Of a stretch of DNA of 64,000 nt, positions 53,533-64,000 are shown piece by piece. Made by a program: the position numbers and the translations under genes. The stretch is taken from NCBI RefSeq assembly GCF_028553765.1, contig NZ_CP067134.1, positions 2,585,001 to 2,649,000 on the forward strand. Reading direction: 5' to 3'. The notes below the pieces were generated by a model that saw only the letters and a list, made by a program, of their open reading frames with translations, had not been told where the DNA came from and did not search any database. Origin of the DNA: Paracoccus stylophorae (GTDB taxonomy: Bacteria; Pseudomonadota; Alphaproteobacteria; Rhodobacterales; Rhodobacteraceae). The first letter of the stretch is position 1, and every line of letters begins with the position of its first letter.

Positions 53533-54170
53533 ATGACCGCAGAACTTTGGTGTTTCGGGGAATCGGGCAACGCTTACAAGCCCGCGCTGACGATGGAACT
53601 GGCAGGCTATGACTGGTCGCCCGTCTATGTCGATTTCTTCGGCGGCGAGACGCGCGGGTCGGCGTTTCGCGCGCTGAACGCGATGGGCGAGGTTCCGGTG
53701 TTTCGCGAGGGCGATCTGACGCTGACCCAGTCGGCGGTGATCCAGATGCATGTCGCGGAACGCACGGGGCGGTTTCTGGGTGCCGACCGGAACCAGACGC
53801 TGCGCTGGCTGATGTTCGACAATCACAAGCTGTCGGGTCAGGCCGGGCCGCTGCGCTTCATGATGAATTTCCTGCCCCCCGAAAAGCGTCCGCAGGGCGG
53901 CATCGACTATCTGGCCGGCCGGGTCAGGGCGGCTTACAAGATCCTCGACGGCCATCTGGCGGATCGCGACTGGGTCGCCGACCGCGCGCCCACGATCGCG
54001 GATTTCGCCTGCTGCGGCTATCTTTTCTATCCCGAGCCGTTCGGCTTCGACCGCGCCGACTGGCCCAATATCGACCGCTGGCTGGACGGCATCGCCGCCC
54101 TGCCCGGCTGGAAACATCCCTATGACCTGATGCCCGGCAAACCCTCCGACCGGGCGCCGAAGGAGGATCA

Positions 54171-54174
<4 letters not shown>
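53533..54174 (+). CDS. Glutathione S-transferase family protein
   Basis: The 213-residue protein has the thioredoxin-like N-terminal domain (LWCFGESGNAYKPALTMEL; Ser or Asn could activate glutathione) with the cis-Pro and Glu-Ser-type glutathione contacts EVPVFREGDLTLTQSAVI, and an all-helical C-terminal domain with SFADFACCGYL-like TIADFACC. It overlaps the thiolase gene by 4 bp. A GST in a beta-oxidation operon suggests detoxification or isomerisation of an unusual acyl intermediate; this is inference. Confidence 0.87.
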
Positions 54175-55382
<1,208 letters not shown>

Positions 55383-55393
55383 GGGATCAGACC

Positions 55394-57580
55394 ATGACCG
55401 ATTTCACGATGGAAAAAGACGCCGACGGCGTCGCGATCATCACCTGGGACGTGCCCGGCAAGTCCATGAACGTGCTGTCGATGCAGGGCGCCGACACGCT
55501 GGACGCGCTGATCGACGACGCGCTGGCCGATGCGGCGGTGAAGGGCATCGTCATCACCAGCGGCAAGGCGGATTTCGCCGCCGGGATGGACCTGAACGTC
55601 ATCGCCGGCATGAAAGAGGATGGCGGCGCGCAGGGCGTCTTTGACGGCGTGATGCGGCTGCACCACCTGCTGCGCAAGATCGAACTGGCCGGCATGGACC
55701 GCAAGACGAAGAAGGGCGGCAAGCCCGTCGCCGCCGCCCTGCCCGGCACCGCGCTTGGGATCGGGCTGGAACTGCCGCTTGCCACGCATCGCATCTTTGC
55801 CGCCGACAACCCCAAGGCCCGGATCGGCCTGCCCGAGATCATGGTCGGCATCTTTCCGGGCGCGGGCGGCACCACGCGCCTGTCGCGCAAGCTGGGCGCG
55901 ATGGCCGCCGCCCCCTTCCTGCTGGAAGGCAAGCTGTCCGATCCGAAAAAGGCCAAGTCTGCCGGGCTGATCGACGAGGTGGTCGACGATCCGCTGGCTG
56001 CCGCGAAGGAATGGGTTCTGGCCGCGGAAGACGCCGATCTGGTCAAGCCGTGGGACGCCAAGGGCTACAAGATGCCCGGAGGAGAGCCGTTTCATCCCGC
56101 GGGCTTCATGACCTTCGTCGGTGCCTCGGCGATGGTGCATGGCAAGACCATGGGCGTCTATCCCGCCGCCCGTGCGCTGCTGTCGGCGGTCTATGAGGGC
56201 GCGATGGTGCCCTTCGATCAGGCGCTGAGGATCGAAGCGCGCTGGTTCACCAACGTGCTGATGAACCCGTCCTCGGGCGCCATGATCCGCTCGCTGTTCA
56301 TCAACAAGGAGGCGCTGGAAAAGGGCGCGAACCGTCCCGACCAGCCCGATCAGAAGGTGACGAAGCTTGGCATTCTGGGCGCCGGCATGATGGGGGCGGG
56401 CATCGCCCATGTCAGCGCGATGGCGGGCATCAAGGTGGTGCTGATCGACGCGACACAGGAAAGCGCCGACAAGGGAAAATCCTACTCCGAGGGGCTGCTG
56501 GACAAGGCCATCAGCCGCAGGAAATCGACCGAGGAGAAGAAGGCCGAGGTTCTGGGCCGCATCACCGCGACGACCGATTACGCCGCGCTGGACGGCTGCG
56601 ATCTGGTGGTCGAGGCGGTGTTCGAGGACCCGCAGATCAAGGCCGACGTGACGAAAAAGGCCGAAGCCGTGATCGGCACCGACGCGATCTTCGCCACCAA
56701 CACCTCGACCCTGCCGATCAGCGATCTGGCCCGCGCCAGCGCCCGGCCCGACCAGTTCATCGGCATCCATTTCTTCTCGCCCGTGGACAAGATGGCCCTG
56801 GTCGAGATCATCAAGGGCCGCGAGACCGGCCCCCGCGCCGTCGCCAAGGCGCTGGATTTCGTGCGCCAGATGCGCAAGACGCCGATCGTGGTGAACGATG
56901 CCCGCTTCTTCTACGCCAATCGCTGCATCATTCCCTATATCAACGAAGGCGTGCGGATGGTGGCCGAGGGTGTGAACCCGGTGCTGGTCGAAAACGCCGC
57001 GAAGATGATGGGCATGCCGCTTGGCCCGCTGCAACTGGTCGATGAGACCAGCATCGATCTGGGCGTGAAGATCGCCAAGGCGACGCGCGCGGCGATGGGC
57101 GAGGCATATCCCGACGGCGCCGTGGACGAGGTGCTGTTCTGGATGGCCGATGAGGGGCGGCTGGGCCGCAAGTCGAATGCGGGCTTTTACGCCTATGACG
57201 ACAAGGGCAAGCGCCAGGGAGTGTGGCAGGGGCTGGCCGATCGCTATCCCCGTTCCGACGATCAGCCCGACCTGACCGAGGTGCAGCACCGGCTGATGTT
57301 CGCGCAGACGCTGGAGGCGGTGCGCGCGCTGGAGGAAGGCGTGCTGGAGGATATCCGCGAAGGCGATGTCGGCGCGATCCTGGGCTGGGGCTTCGCACCG
57401 TGGAGCGGGGGGCCGTTCAGCTGGCTGGACATGATGGGCGCCGCCCGCGCGGTCGAGATCTGCGAGGGTCTGACCGAACGCCACGGCGACCGGTTCGCTG
57501 CCCCCGACCTGCTGCGCCAGATGGCCCGCGACGGCGACCGCTTCTATGACCGCTTCGGGTCGCGCGCGCAGGCCGCCTGA
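55394..57580 (+). CDS. fadB: FadB-like enoyl-CoA hydratase/3-hydroxyacyl-CoA dehydrogenase
   Basis: The 728-residue protein has an N-terminal crotonase domain (about 1-200, with [10 protein letters not shown] for the oxyanion hole, the two catalytic Glu in [10 protein letters not shown] and GLPEIMVG) and an NAD-binding dehydrogenase part starting at about residue 322 ([19 protein letters not shown]) with [10 protein letters not shown]. It performs the middle two steps of beta-oxidation. ATG 55394 is the best start (about 11 bp after the thiolase stop). A GC hairpin 53 bp after its stop probably ends the operon. Confidence 0.95.
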   Translation: MTDFTMEKDADGVAIITWDVPGKSMNVLSMQGADTLDALIDDALADAAVKGIVITSGKADFAAGMDLNVIAGMKEDGGAQGVFDGVMRLHHLLRKIELAGMDRKTKKGGKPVAAALPGTALGIGLELPLATHRIFAADNPKARIGLPEIMVGIFPGAGGTTRLSRKLGAMAAAPFLLEGKLSDPKKAKSAGLIDEVVDDPLAAAKEWVLAAEDADLVKPWDAKGYKMPGGEPFHPAGFMTFVGASAMVHGKTMGVYPAARALLSAVYEGAMVPFDQALRIEARWFTNVLMNPSSGAMIRSLFINKEALEKGANRPDQPDQKVTKLGILGAGMMGAGIAHVSAMAGIKVVLIDATQESADKGKSYSEGLLDKAISRRKSTEEKKAEVLGRITATTDYAALDGCDLVVEAVFEDPQIKADVTKKAEAVIGTDAIFATNTSTLPISDLARASARPDQFIGIHFFSPVDKMALVEIIKGRETGPRAVAKALDFVRQMRKTPIVVNDARFFYANRCIIPYINEGVRMVAEGVNPVLVENAAKMMGMPLGPLQLVDETSIDLGVKIAKATRAAMGEAYPDGAVDEVLFWMADEGRLGRKSNAGFYAYDDKGKRQGVWQGLADRYPRSDDQPDLTEVQHRLMFAQTLEAVRALEEGVLEDIREGDVGAILGWGFAPWSGGPFSWLDMMGAARAVEICEGLTERHGDRFAAPDLLRQMARDGDRFYDRFGSRAQAA

Positions 57581-57633
57581 CGGGCAGCCCCCTTTGCGGC
57601 AAATGCGCCACACCCATGGGCGCCGATGACACG

Positions 57634-57657
57634 GAGGGCGGCACTTTCGCCGCCCTC
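57634..57657 (+). terminator. Hairpin terminator after fadB
   Basis: The stem GAGGGCGGC/GCCGCCCTC (9 bp, 6-nt loop) lies 54 bp past the fadB stop. The following bases lack a T-run. Position and strength suggest the operon end. Confidence 0.6.
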
Positions 57658-57758
57658 TGGCGTTGAATGCGGCACGAAACGGCTTATGCTGCGATGCAAT
57701 AACGGGGCCGGCAACGGCCCTGCATCGCGCCTTGACCATCCGAAAGGGAACGATCTCG

Positions 57759-58940
57759 ATGACCGAAGACACACGCCGCCGCGCCGAGGCTGCGCAGAAG
57801 GACATCGAAGACGTGACCTCGGTGGTGCTGCCCGAACCCGACGCGCCGGTGCCGCTGGACAAGGCCGATCCCCCCACCAGCGACGAGATCCGCCGCCGGA
57901 TGGAGGAAATCGACATCGAGGACAGCGGTTCCATCGTGCGGTTCGGCACCCGCGCGCAGTCGGAATTGCAGGAAATCAGCCAGAAGATGCTGGCCGATGT
58001 GAAGAACAAGGATGTCGGCCCGGCCGGCGAAAGCCTGCGCGAGATCGTGACCACGATCCGCGGCTTTTCCAGTTCCGAACTGGACATGCGCCGCGACCGC
58101 AGCTGGTGGGAACGGCTGCTGGGCCGCTCTGCGCCCTTCGCCAAGTTCGTCGCCAATTACGAACAGGTGCAGACGCAGATCGACCGCGTGACCTCGGACC
58201 TTGAAGGGCACGAACAGCGTTTGTTGAAGGACATCAAGGCGCTGGACATGCTTTATGACCGCACGCTTGATTTCTATGACGAACTTGCCCTGTATATCGC
58301 CGCCGGCGAGGCCAAGCTGCGCGAACTTGACGACAAGGTCATTCCCGCCAAGGAAGCCGCGCTGAATGCGGCGGGCGAGCCCGATCAGGTGATGGAGGCG
58401 CAGGAGCTGCGCGACCTGCGCGCGGCCCGCGACGATCTGGAACGGCGCGTCCACGATCTGAAACTGACCCGGCAGGTGACGATGCAGTCCCTGCCCTCGA
58501 TCCGACTGGTGCAGGAAAACGACAAGTCGCTGGTCACCAAGATCAACTCGACGCTGGTCAACACCGTGCCGCTTTGGGAAACGCAGCTGGCGCAGGCCGT
58601 CACCATCCAGCGCAGCGCCGAGGCCGCGCGCGCCGTCAAGGAGGCGGGCGATCTGACCAACGATTTGCTGACCCGCAATGCCGAAAACCTGCGTCAGGCC
58701 AACACCCAGATCCGCACCCAGACCGAACGCGGCGTCTTCGATATCGAGGCGGTCCGGACCGCCAACGCCGAACTGATCGCCACGATCGAGGACAGCCTGC
58801 GCATCGCCGATGAGGGGCGCGCCCGCCGCGCCGCCGCCGAAGAGGATCTGACGCGCATGGAAGCGGATCTGCGCGACGCGCTGGCGACCGCGACCGCGCG
58901 GCGGCAAGAGGCGGTGACGGACCGGACCGGCAAGCCATGA
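57759..58940 (+). CDS. telA: Toxic anion resistance (TelA family) protein
   Basis: The 393-residue cytoplasmic protein is helical throughout, with long coiled-coil stretches, and the family pattern [65 protein letters not shown], and [15 protein letters not shown]. TelA-like proteins are linked to tellurite, colicin or envelope-stress resistance; the mechanism is unclear. ATG 57759 follows GAAAGGGAACG. It overlaps the DUF2927 lipoprotein gene by 4 bp. Confidence 0.9.
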   Translation: MTEDTRRRAEAAQKDIEDVTSVVLPEPDAPVPLDKADPPTSDEIRRRMEEIDIEDSGSIVRFGTRAQSELQEISQKMLADVKNKDVGPAGESLREIVTTIRGFSSSELDMRRDRSWWERLLGRSAPFAKFVANYEQVQTQIDRVTSDLEGHEQRLLKDIKALDMLYDRTLDFYDELALYIAAGEAKLRELDDKVIPAKEAALNAAGEPDQVMEAQELRDLRAARDDLERRVHDLKLTRQVTMQSLPSIRLVQENDKSLVTKINSTLVNTVPLWETQLAQAVTIQRSAEAARAVKEAGDLTNDLLTRNAENLRQANTQIRTQTERGVFDIEAVRTANAELIATIEDSLRIADEGRARRAAAEEDLTRMEADLRDALATATARRQEAVTDRTGKP

Positions 58941-59968
58941 TCCGGGCGGCGCGGCGGGGGTTTCGGTGGCCGGGACTGGCGCTGATCGCGCTGCTGGCGT
59001 CGTGCGGAACGGCACCGGATGTCGATCCGGTCCCGCCGCAGCCCCGACCGGCCCTGCCCGCACCGCAGAAAAGCGGCCCCAGCCAGGCCGAGATCCGCAA
59101 GGCGCGCGCCGAACGCAACCGCACAGTGAACGCCGCCGCCGCCGACGCGCGGGACTCGGCCAGCCGGACCAGCCGGACCCTGACCGCCGAATATGCCGGC
59201 ATCGAACGCAGGCTGCGCGCGGACGGTCGGCTGCGGCGCGAGCGCGTGCCGATGGATGCGCCGATCGACGCCGGTCTGCTGGCGCGCAACTTCATGCAGA
59301 TCGCCCTGCGCGACGAATACCGGCGCGAGGGGTCGGAGATGGTCGCGGATGCGCACAGCGCGCCCCTGCGCCGGTGGCAGGCGCCGGTCCGGTTCCAGGT
59401 CGAGTTCGGGGATTCGGCCGACGCCGCGCTGCGCGCCACCTATCGCAGCGAAATTGCGGACTTCGCCGCGCGGCTTCAGCGCGCCTCGGGCCATTCGGTC
59501 GGGCTGAGCGACTCGGGCGGTAATTTCCTGGTGCTGGTCCTGAACGAGGATGAACGCCGCAATCTCGGCCCGCTGCTGGCGCGGCTGATCCCGGACCTGC
59601 CATCACCCGATGTGGCCACGCTGCGCGATCTAGATCCCGGCAATTTCTGCACCGTCTTTGCCTATTCGCGCGGCCGCTCGGCGGTCTATGTCCGCGCCGT
59701 CGCGCTGATCCGTGCCGAACTGCCCGCGCTGCTGCGCAGCTCCTGCATCCACGAGGAGCTGGCGCAGGGCATGGGACTTGCCAATGACAGCCCGCAGGCG
59801 CGCCCCTCGATCTTCAACGATGACGAAGAATTCGCGCTGCTGACGCGCCATGACGAACTGCTTTTGAAGATCCTCTACGATCCGCGCCTGCGCCCCGGCA
59901 TGTCCGAGGCCGAGGCTGCGCCCATCGTGCGCAAGATCGCGGCCGAGTTGCTGGGCGAGGAGACCTAG
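58937..59968 (+). CDS. DUF2927 domain lipoprotein
   Basis: The 343-residue product has a lipoprotein signal (ALIALLASCG, lipid Cys about 23), a helical Arg/Ala-rich stretch (about 45-100), and a C-terminal DUF2927 domain with CIHEELAQGMGLANDSP followed by ARPSIFNDDEEFALLTRHD. HEE-like zinc-protease residues (HEExxQ) suggest a metallopeptidase-like fold, but activity is not known. It overlaps telA by 4 bp, implying a coupled function at the envelope. No terminator is evident before the glyoxalase-family gene. Confidence 0.9.
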   Translation: MIRAARRGFRWPGLALIALLASCGTAPDVDPVPPQPRPALPAPQKSGPSQAEIRKARAERNRTVNAAAADARDSASRTSRTLTAEYAGIERRLRADGRLRRERVPMDAPIDAGLLARNFMQIALRDEYRREGSEMVADAHSAPLRRWQAPVRFQVEFGDSADAALRATYRSEIADFAARLQRASGHSVGLSDSGGNFLVLVLNEDERRNLGPLLARLIPDLPSPDVATLRDLDPGNFCTVFAYSRGRSAVYVRAVALIRAELPALLRSSCIHEELAQGMGLANDSPQARPSIFNDDEEFALLTRHDELLLKILYDPRLRPGMSEAEAAPIVRKIAAELLGEET

Positions 59969-60070
59969 GCGACACCGCGCGCCGGTTTGTCAGCCCCGCC
60001 GCTTTGTGCCAACGTGGCGCGTGACGGCCCGCGTCGATGACGCGCGGCCATGACCACGCAGGAGGGGAAA

Positions 60071-60499
60071 TTGCGAATCCGCTATCTTCACACGATGGTC
60101 CGGGTCAAGGATCTGGACAAGACAATGCAGTTCTTCCGGCTTCTGGGGCTGGAAGAGACGCGCCGCACCGACAACGAGAAAGGCCGTTTCACACTGGTCT
60201 TCATGGCGCCGCCCGGTCAGCCGGAATGTCCGGTCGAACTGACCTATAACTGGGACGGCGATGACGGCCTGCCCTCGGACAGCCGCCATTTCGGGCATCT
60301 GGCCTATCGGGTCGAGAATATCTACGACATGTGCCAAAGACTGCAGGACGCCGGCGTGACGATCAATCGCCCGCCCCGCGACGGACACATGGCCTTTGTC
60401 CGCAGCCCCGACAACATCTCGATCGAATTGCTGCAAGAAGGCGACAGCCTGCCGCCGCAAGAGCCGTGGTCGAGCATGAAAAACACCGGCCACTGGTAG
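60071..60499 (+). CDS. VOC/glyoxalase I family protein
   Basis: The 142-residue protein is a single VOC domain pair with metal-type residues: His in YLHTMVRV, Glu in ELTYNW, His in FGHLAYRVENIYD, Glu in ISIELLQE, the glyoxalase I set. It probably converts a hemithioacetal of glutathione and methylglyoxal to a lactoylglutathione-type ester. A strong GGAGGGG lies 5 nt before TTG 60071, so I place the start there although an ATG at 60050 is in frame (adding MTTQEGK). No neighbouring gene confirms the substrate. Confidence 0.88.
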   Translation: MRIRYLHTMVRVKDLDKTMQFFRLLGLEETRRTDNEKGRFTLVFMAPPGQPECPVELTYNWDGDDGLPSDSRHFGHLAYRVENIYDMCQRLQDAGVTINRPPRDGHMAFVRSPDNISIELLQEGDSLPPQEPWSSMKNTGHW

Positions 60500-60629
60500 A
60501 AGGGGCCGCGCCGGTCACGACGCTGTGGCCGCCTTATCGCTTCATGCGCGGACCGCCCCCGATGCGGTCCCCGCCATATGCCCGGCCCGCCCCACACGCA
60601 GGACGGGGCCGCGACCACAGCCGCCCGCG

Positions 60630-61154
60630 TCAATAGATATAGCGGATCTGTTCGGACCAGAAACGCTCGATCCGCCGTCCCTGCATGTTCACCCGGTCCA
60701 GCGGGGGATCGTCCAGCACGCCCGACATCGCCAGCCCTTCGGCGTGGCGCAGGAACATGCGATGCACCAGACATCGCACCTCTTGTCCCGCATCGGCCAG
60801 CCGCACGCGCACGGAACGCCGGTCGGTGTCGCACCGTTCGTGATGGACATAGCCCATCGCGACCAGCTTTTTCAGGTTATAGCTGACATTCGATCCCTGA
60901 TACATGCCGCGAGAGCGCAATTCGCCGGCCGTCACCTCGGATTCGCCCAGATTGTACAGGATCAGCGCCTGAACCGGCGTCAGATCGTTCCGGCCCAACC
61001 GCTCGAACTCGTCCTTCACCAGATCCAGCATCAGCCGGTGCATCCGTTCCAGAAGCTGCAACGATTCCAGATAGGCCTCGGCGTTTTCGCAGCTTTCGTC
61101 GATGACCGGCCGTTCCGGTCGGCGATGGTCGAGATTTTGCATGTGACTCAACAT
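60630..61154 (-). CDS. ldtR: MarR family transcriptional regulator LdtR-like
   Basis: The 174-residue protein has the MarR winged helix: DEFERLGRNDLTPVQALILYNLG, GELRSRGMYQGSNVSYNLKKLVAMGYV, and RCDTDRRSVRVRLADAG. The pattern RGxYQGSNVSYNLKKL is that of LdtR, which controls an L,D-transpeptidase gene and cell-wall tolerance in Sinorhizobium and Liberibacter. No transpeptidase gene is nearby. Alternative start at 61142 (MQNLDHRR) is possible; neither has a strong ribosome site. Confidence 0.85.
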   Translation of the reverse strand: MLSHMQNLDHRRPERPVIDESCENAEAYLESLQLLERMHRLMLDLVKDEFERLGRNDLTPVQALILYNLGESEVTAGELRSRGMYQGSNVSYNLKKLVAMGYVHHERCDTDRRSVRVRLADAGQEVRCLVHRMFLRHAEGLAMSGVLDDPPLDRVNMQGRRIERFWSEQIRYIY

Positions 61155-61221
61155 TTCGGTTCTTGTCCTGTCAGGGTCTGCTGTCCGCCAGGCTAGACCA
61201 GAAATGCGAATCCGCAGTTAA

Positions 61222-63186
<1,965 letters not shown>

Positions 63187-63208
63187 GGGCGCGCCCGGCC
63201 GCGCGCCC
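63187..63208. terminator. Hairpin between convergent aminotransferase and bdhA
   Basis: GGGCGCGC pairs with GCGCGCCC around a 6-nt loop, immediately after the aminotransferase stop and 14 bp from the bdhA stop. No T-run is present, so a bidirectional terminator is likely but not sure. Confidence 0.55.
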
Positions 63209-63221
63209 CCCCTGTCACGCG

Positions 63222-64000
63222 CTACATCGCGGTCCAGCCGCCATCCACGCTGATCGTGGTGCCGGTCAGTTGCGCCGCCGCGTCGCTGCACAGGAACACG
63301 GCGGTATCGCCGATCTCTTCCACGGTGGCGAATTCCTTGGAGGGCTGACGTTCCAGCATGACGTTGTTGATCACGTCCTCGCGGCTCATGTCGTATTCCT
63401 TCATCGTGTCGGGGATCTGTTCCTCGACCAGCGGCGTCAGGACATAGCCCGGGCAGATCGCGTTGCAGGTGATCTGTTCCTTCGCGGTTTCCAGCGCGGT
63501 GACCTTGGTGAACCCGACGACGCCATGCTTGGCCGCGACATAGGCCGACTTGAACGGGCTGGCGGTCAGCCCGTGGGCCGAGGCGATATTCACGATCCGG
63601 CCCCACCCGGCCTTGCGCATCATCGGCAGCGCGGCGGCAGTGGTGTGAAAGGCCGACGACAGGTTGATGGCGATGATGGCGTCCCATTTCTGGACCGGGA
63701 AATCCGGGATCGGCGCGACGTGCTGGACGCCTGCGTTGTTGACCAGGATGTCGCATTGCCCCGCCTGTTCGATCAGCGCCCGGCATTCATCGCCCTTCGA
63801 CATGTCGGCCTTGATATAGCGGACCTTCACGCCGTGCTGCTGGGCCAGTTCATCGGCCAGCGCGTGATCCTTGTCGGTGTCGGTAAAGCTGTTCAGCACC
63901 ACGTCGGCGCCGGCCTTGGCCAGTCGATGGGCGATGCCCAGCCCGATCCCCGAGGTCGATCCCGTCACGACCGCCGTCTTGCCTGTCAGGAATTTCTGAA
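63222..64000 (-). CDS. bdhA: 3-Hydroxybutyrate dehydrogenase (N-terminus outside window)
   Basis: The SDR enzyme runs off the right edge: the last in-window codons read FLTGKTAVVTGSTSGIG with the NAD motif, so only a few residues are missing. The catalytic residues are in NIASAHGLTASPFKSAYVAAKHG (Ser, Tyr-x3-Lys), then ITCNAICPGYVLTPL, characteristic of 3-hydroxybutyrate dehydrogenases, and the end TTISVDGGWTAM. It oxidises 3-hydroxybutyrate to acetoacetate in polyhydroxybutyrate breakdown. A GTG at 63968 inside the motif is not the start. Convergent with the aminotransferase. Confidence 0.92.
   Translation of the reverse strand, partial: QKFLTGKTAVVTGSTSGIGLGIAHRLAKAGADVVLNSFTDTDKDHALADELAQQHGVKVRYIKADMSKGDECRALIEQAGQCDILVNNAGVQHVAPIPDFPVQKWDAIIAINLSSAFHTTAAALPMMRKAGWGRIVNIASAHGLTASPFKSAYVAAKHGVVGFTKVTALETAKEQITCNAICPGYVLTPLVEEQIPDTMKEYDMSREDVINNVMLERQPSKEFATVEEIGDTAVFLCSDAAAQLTGTTISVDGGWTAM

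Overview
The window is a stretch of high-GC alphaproteobacterial chromosome, most likely from Paracoccus or a close Rhodobacteraceae/Paracoccaceae relative. This rests on the bhcR-bhcABCD gene set of the beta-hydroxyaspartate cycle, family-restricted proteins (DUF2927, TIGR02186/Alph_Pro_TM, an LdtR-type MarR regulator, Hint-domain protein), an mcl1-type malyl-CoA lyase, and an overall strong G/C bias at third positions. About 60 protein genes, one tRNA and several intergenic repeats are seen. No insertion sequence, prophage or CRISPR array is seen.

1-15.2 kb: a nitrogen/C2 block. On the minus strand, the four beta-hydroxyaspartate cycle enzymes (bhcA-B-C-D) run with only 0-11 bp gaps and are followed after 34 bp by a nucleobase (NCS2) transporter, an overlapping 8-oxoguanine deaminase, 5-hydroxyisourate hydrolase (uraH), membrane urate hydroxylase (puuD) and a partial aidB. 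Divergent or beyond lie bhcR, an AzgA-type purine permease, a PuuE allantoinase fused to OHCU decarboxylase, and (S)-ureidoglycine aminohydrolase (allE). Read together, purines are imported, oxidised to urate and allantoin and taken towards ureidoglycolate. Ureidoglycolate cleavage yields glyoxylate, the substrate of the adjacent beta-hydroxyaspartate cycle. The steps allantoate to ureidoglycine and ureidoglycolate to glyoxylate are not encoded here. This physical coupling is the most interesting feature of the window.

15.2-26.4 kb: mixed housekeeping and accessory genes: a secreted hypothetical protein, a YrhK-like gene overlapping pheS, an AGCS symporter, a cytochrome P450, a Hint-domain protein, rplT-rpmI with a strong terminator, a small membrane protein, pyk, an N-formylglutamate amidohydrolase family protein and a D-amino-acid aminotransferase. 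The usual rpmI-rplT-pheS-pheT order is broken: three unrelated genes lie between rplT and pheS, and pheT is absent.

26.5-42.4 kb: malyl-CoA lyase, a TauE/Alph_Pro_TM pair, surE-pcm-NlpD-like lipoprotein, a PopZ-like/tolC/pcm-like minus-strand group, a lower-GC SGNH protein beside tRNA-Cys, waaA, a DUF1178 gene, lysC and ptsP.

42.5-64 kb: opgG-opgH-opgC for osmoregulated periplasmic glucans, a GNAT acetyltransferase, a MATE transporter with two hotdog thioesterases, two MerR regulators with a beta-oxidation operon (acyl-CoA dehydrogenase, glutathione transferase, thiolase, FadB-like), telA with a DUF2927 lipoprotein, a glyoxalase-family protein, ldtR, sdhE with an HTH gene, an aspartate aminotransferase, and a 3-hydroxybutyrate dehydrogenase running off the right edge.

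Non-coding structures of note are a five-unit 11-bp iteron array between convergent genes (15.3 kb), three copies of a composite AT-rich/GC-hairpin repeat (3.0, 25.4, 53.5 kb) plus a lone inverted copy of its AT-rich arm (53.3 kb), and candidate operators in the bhcA/bhcR, azgA-like/puuE and MerR promoters.
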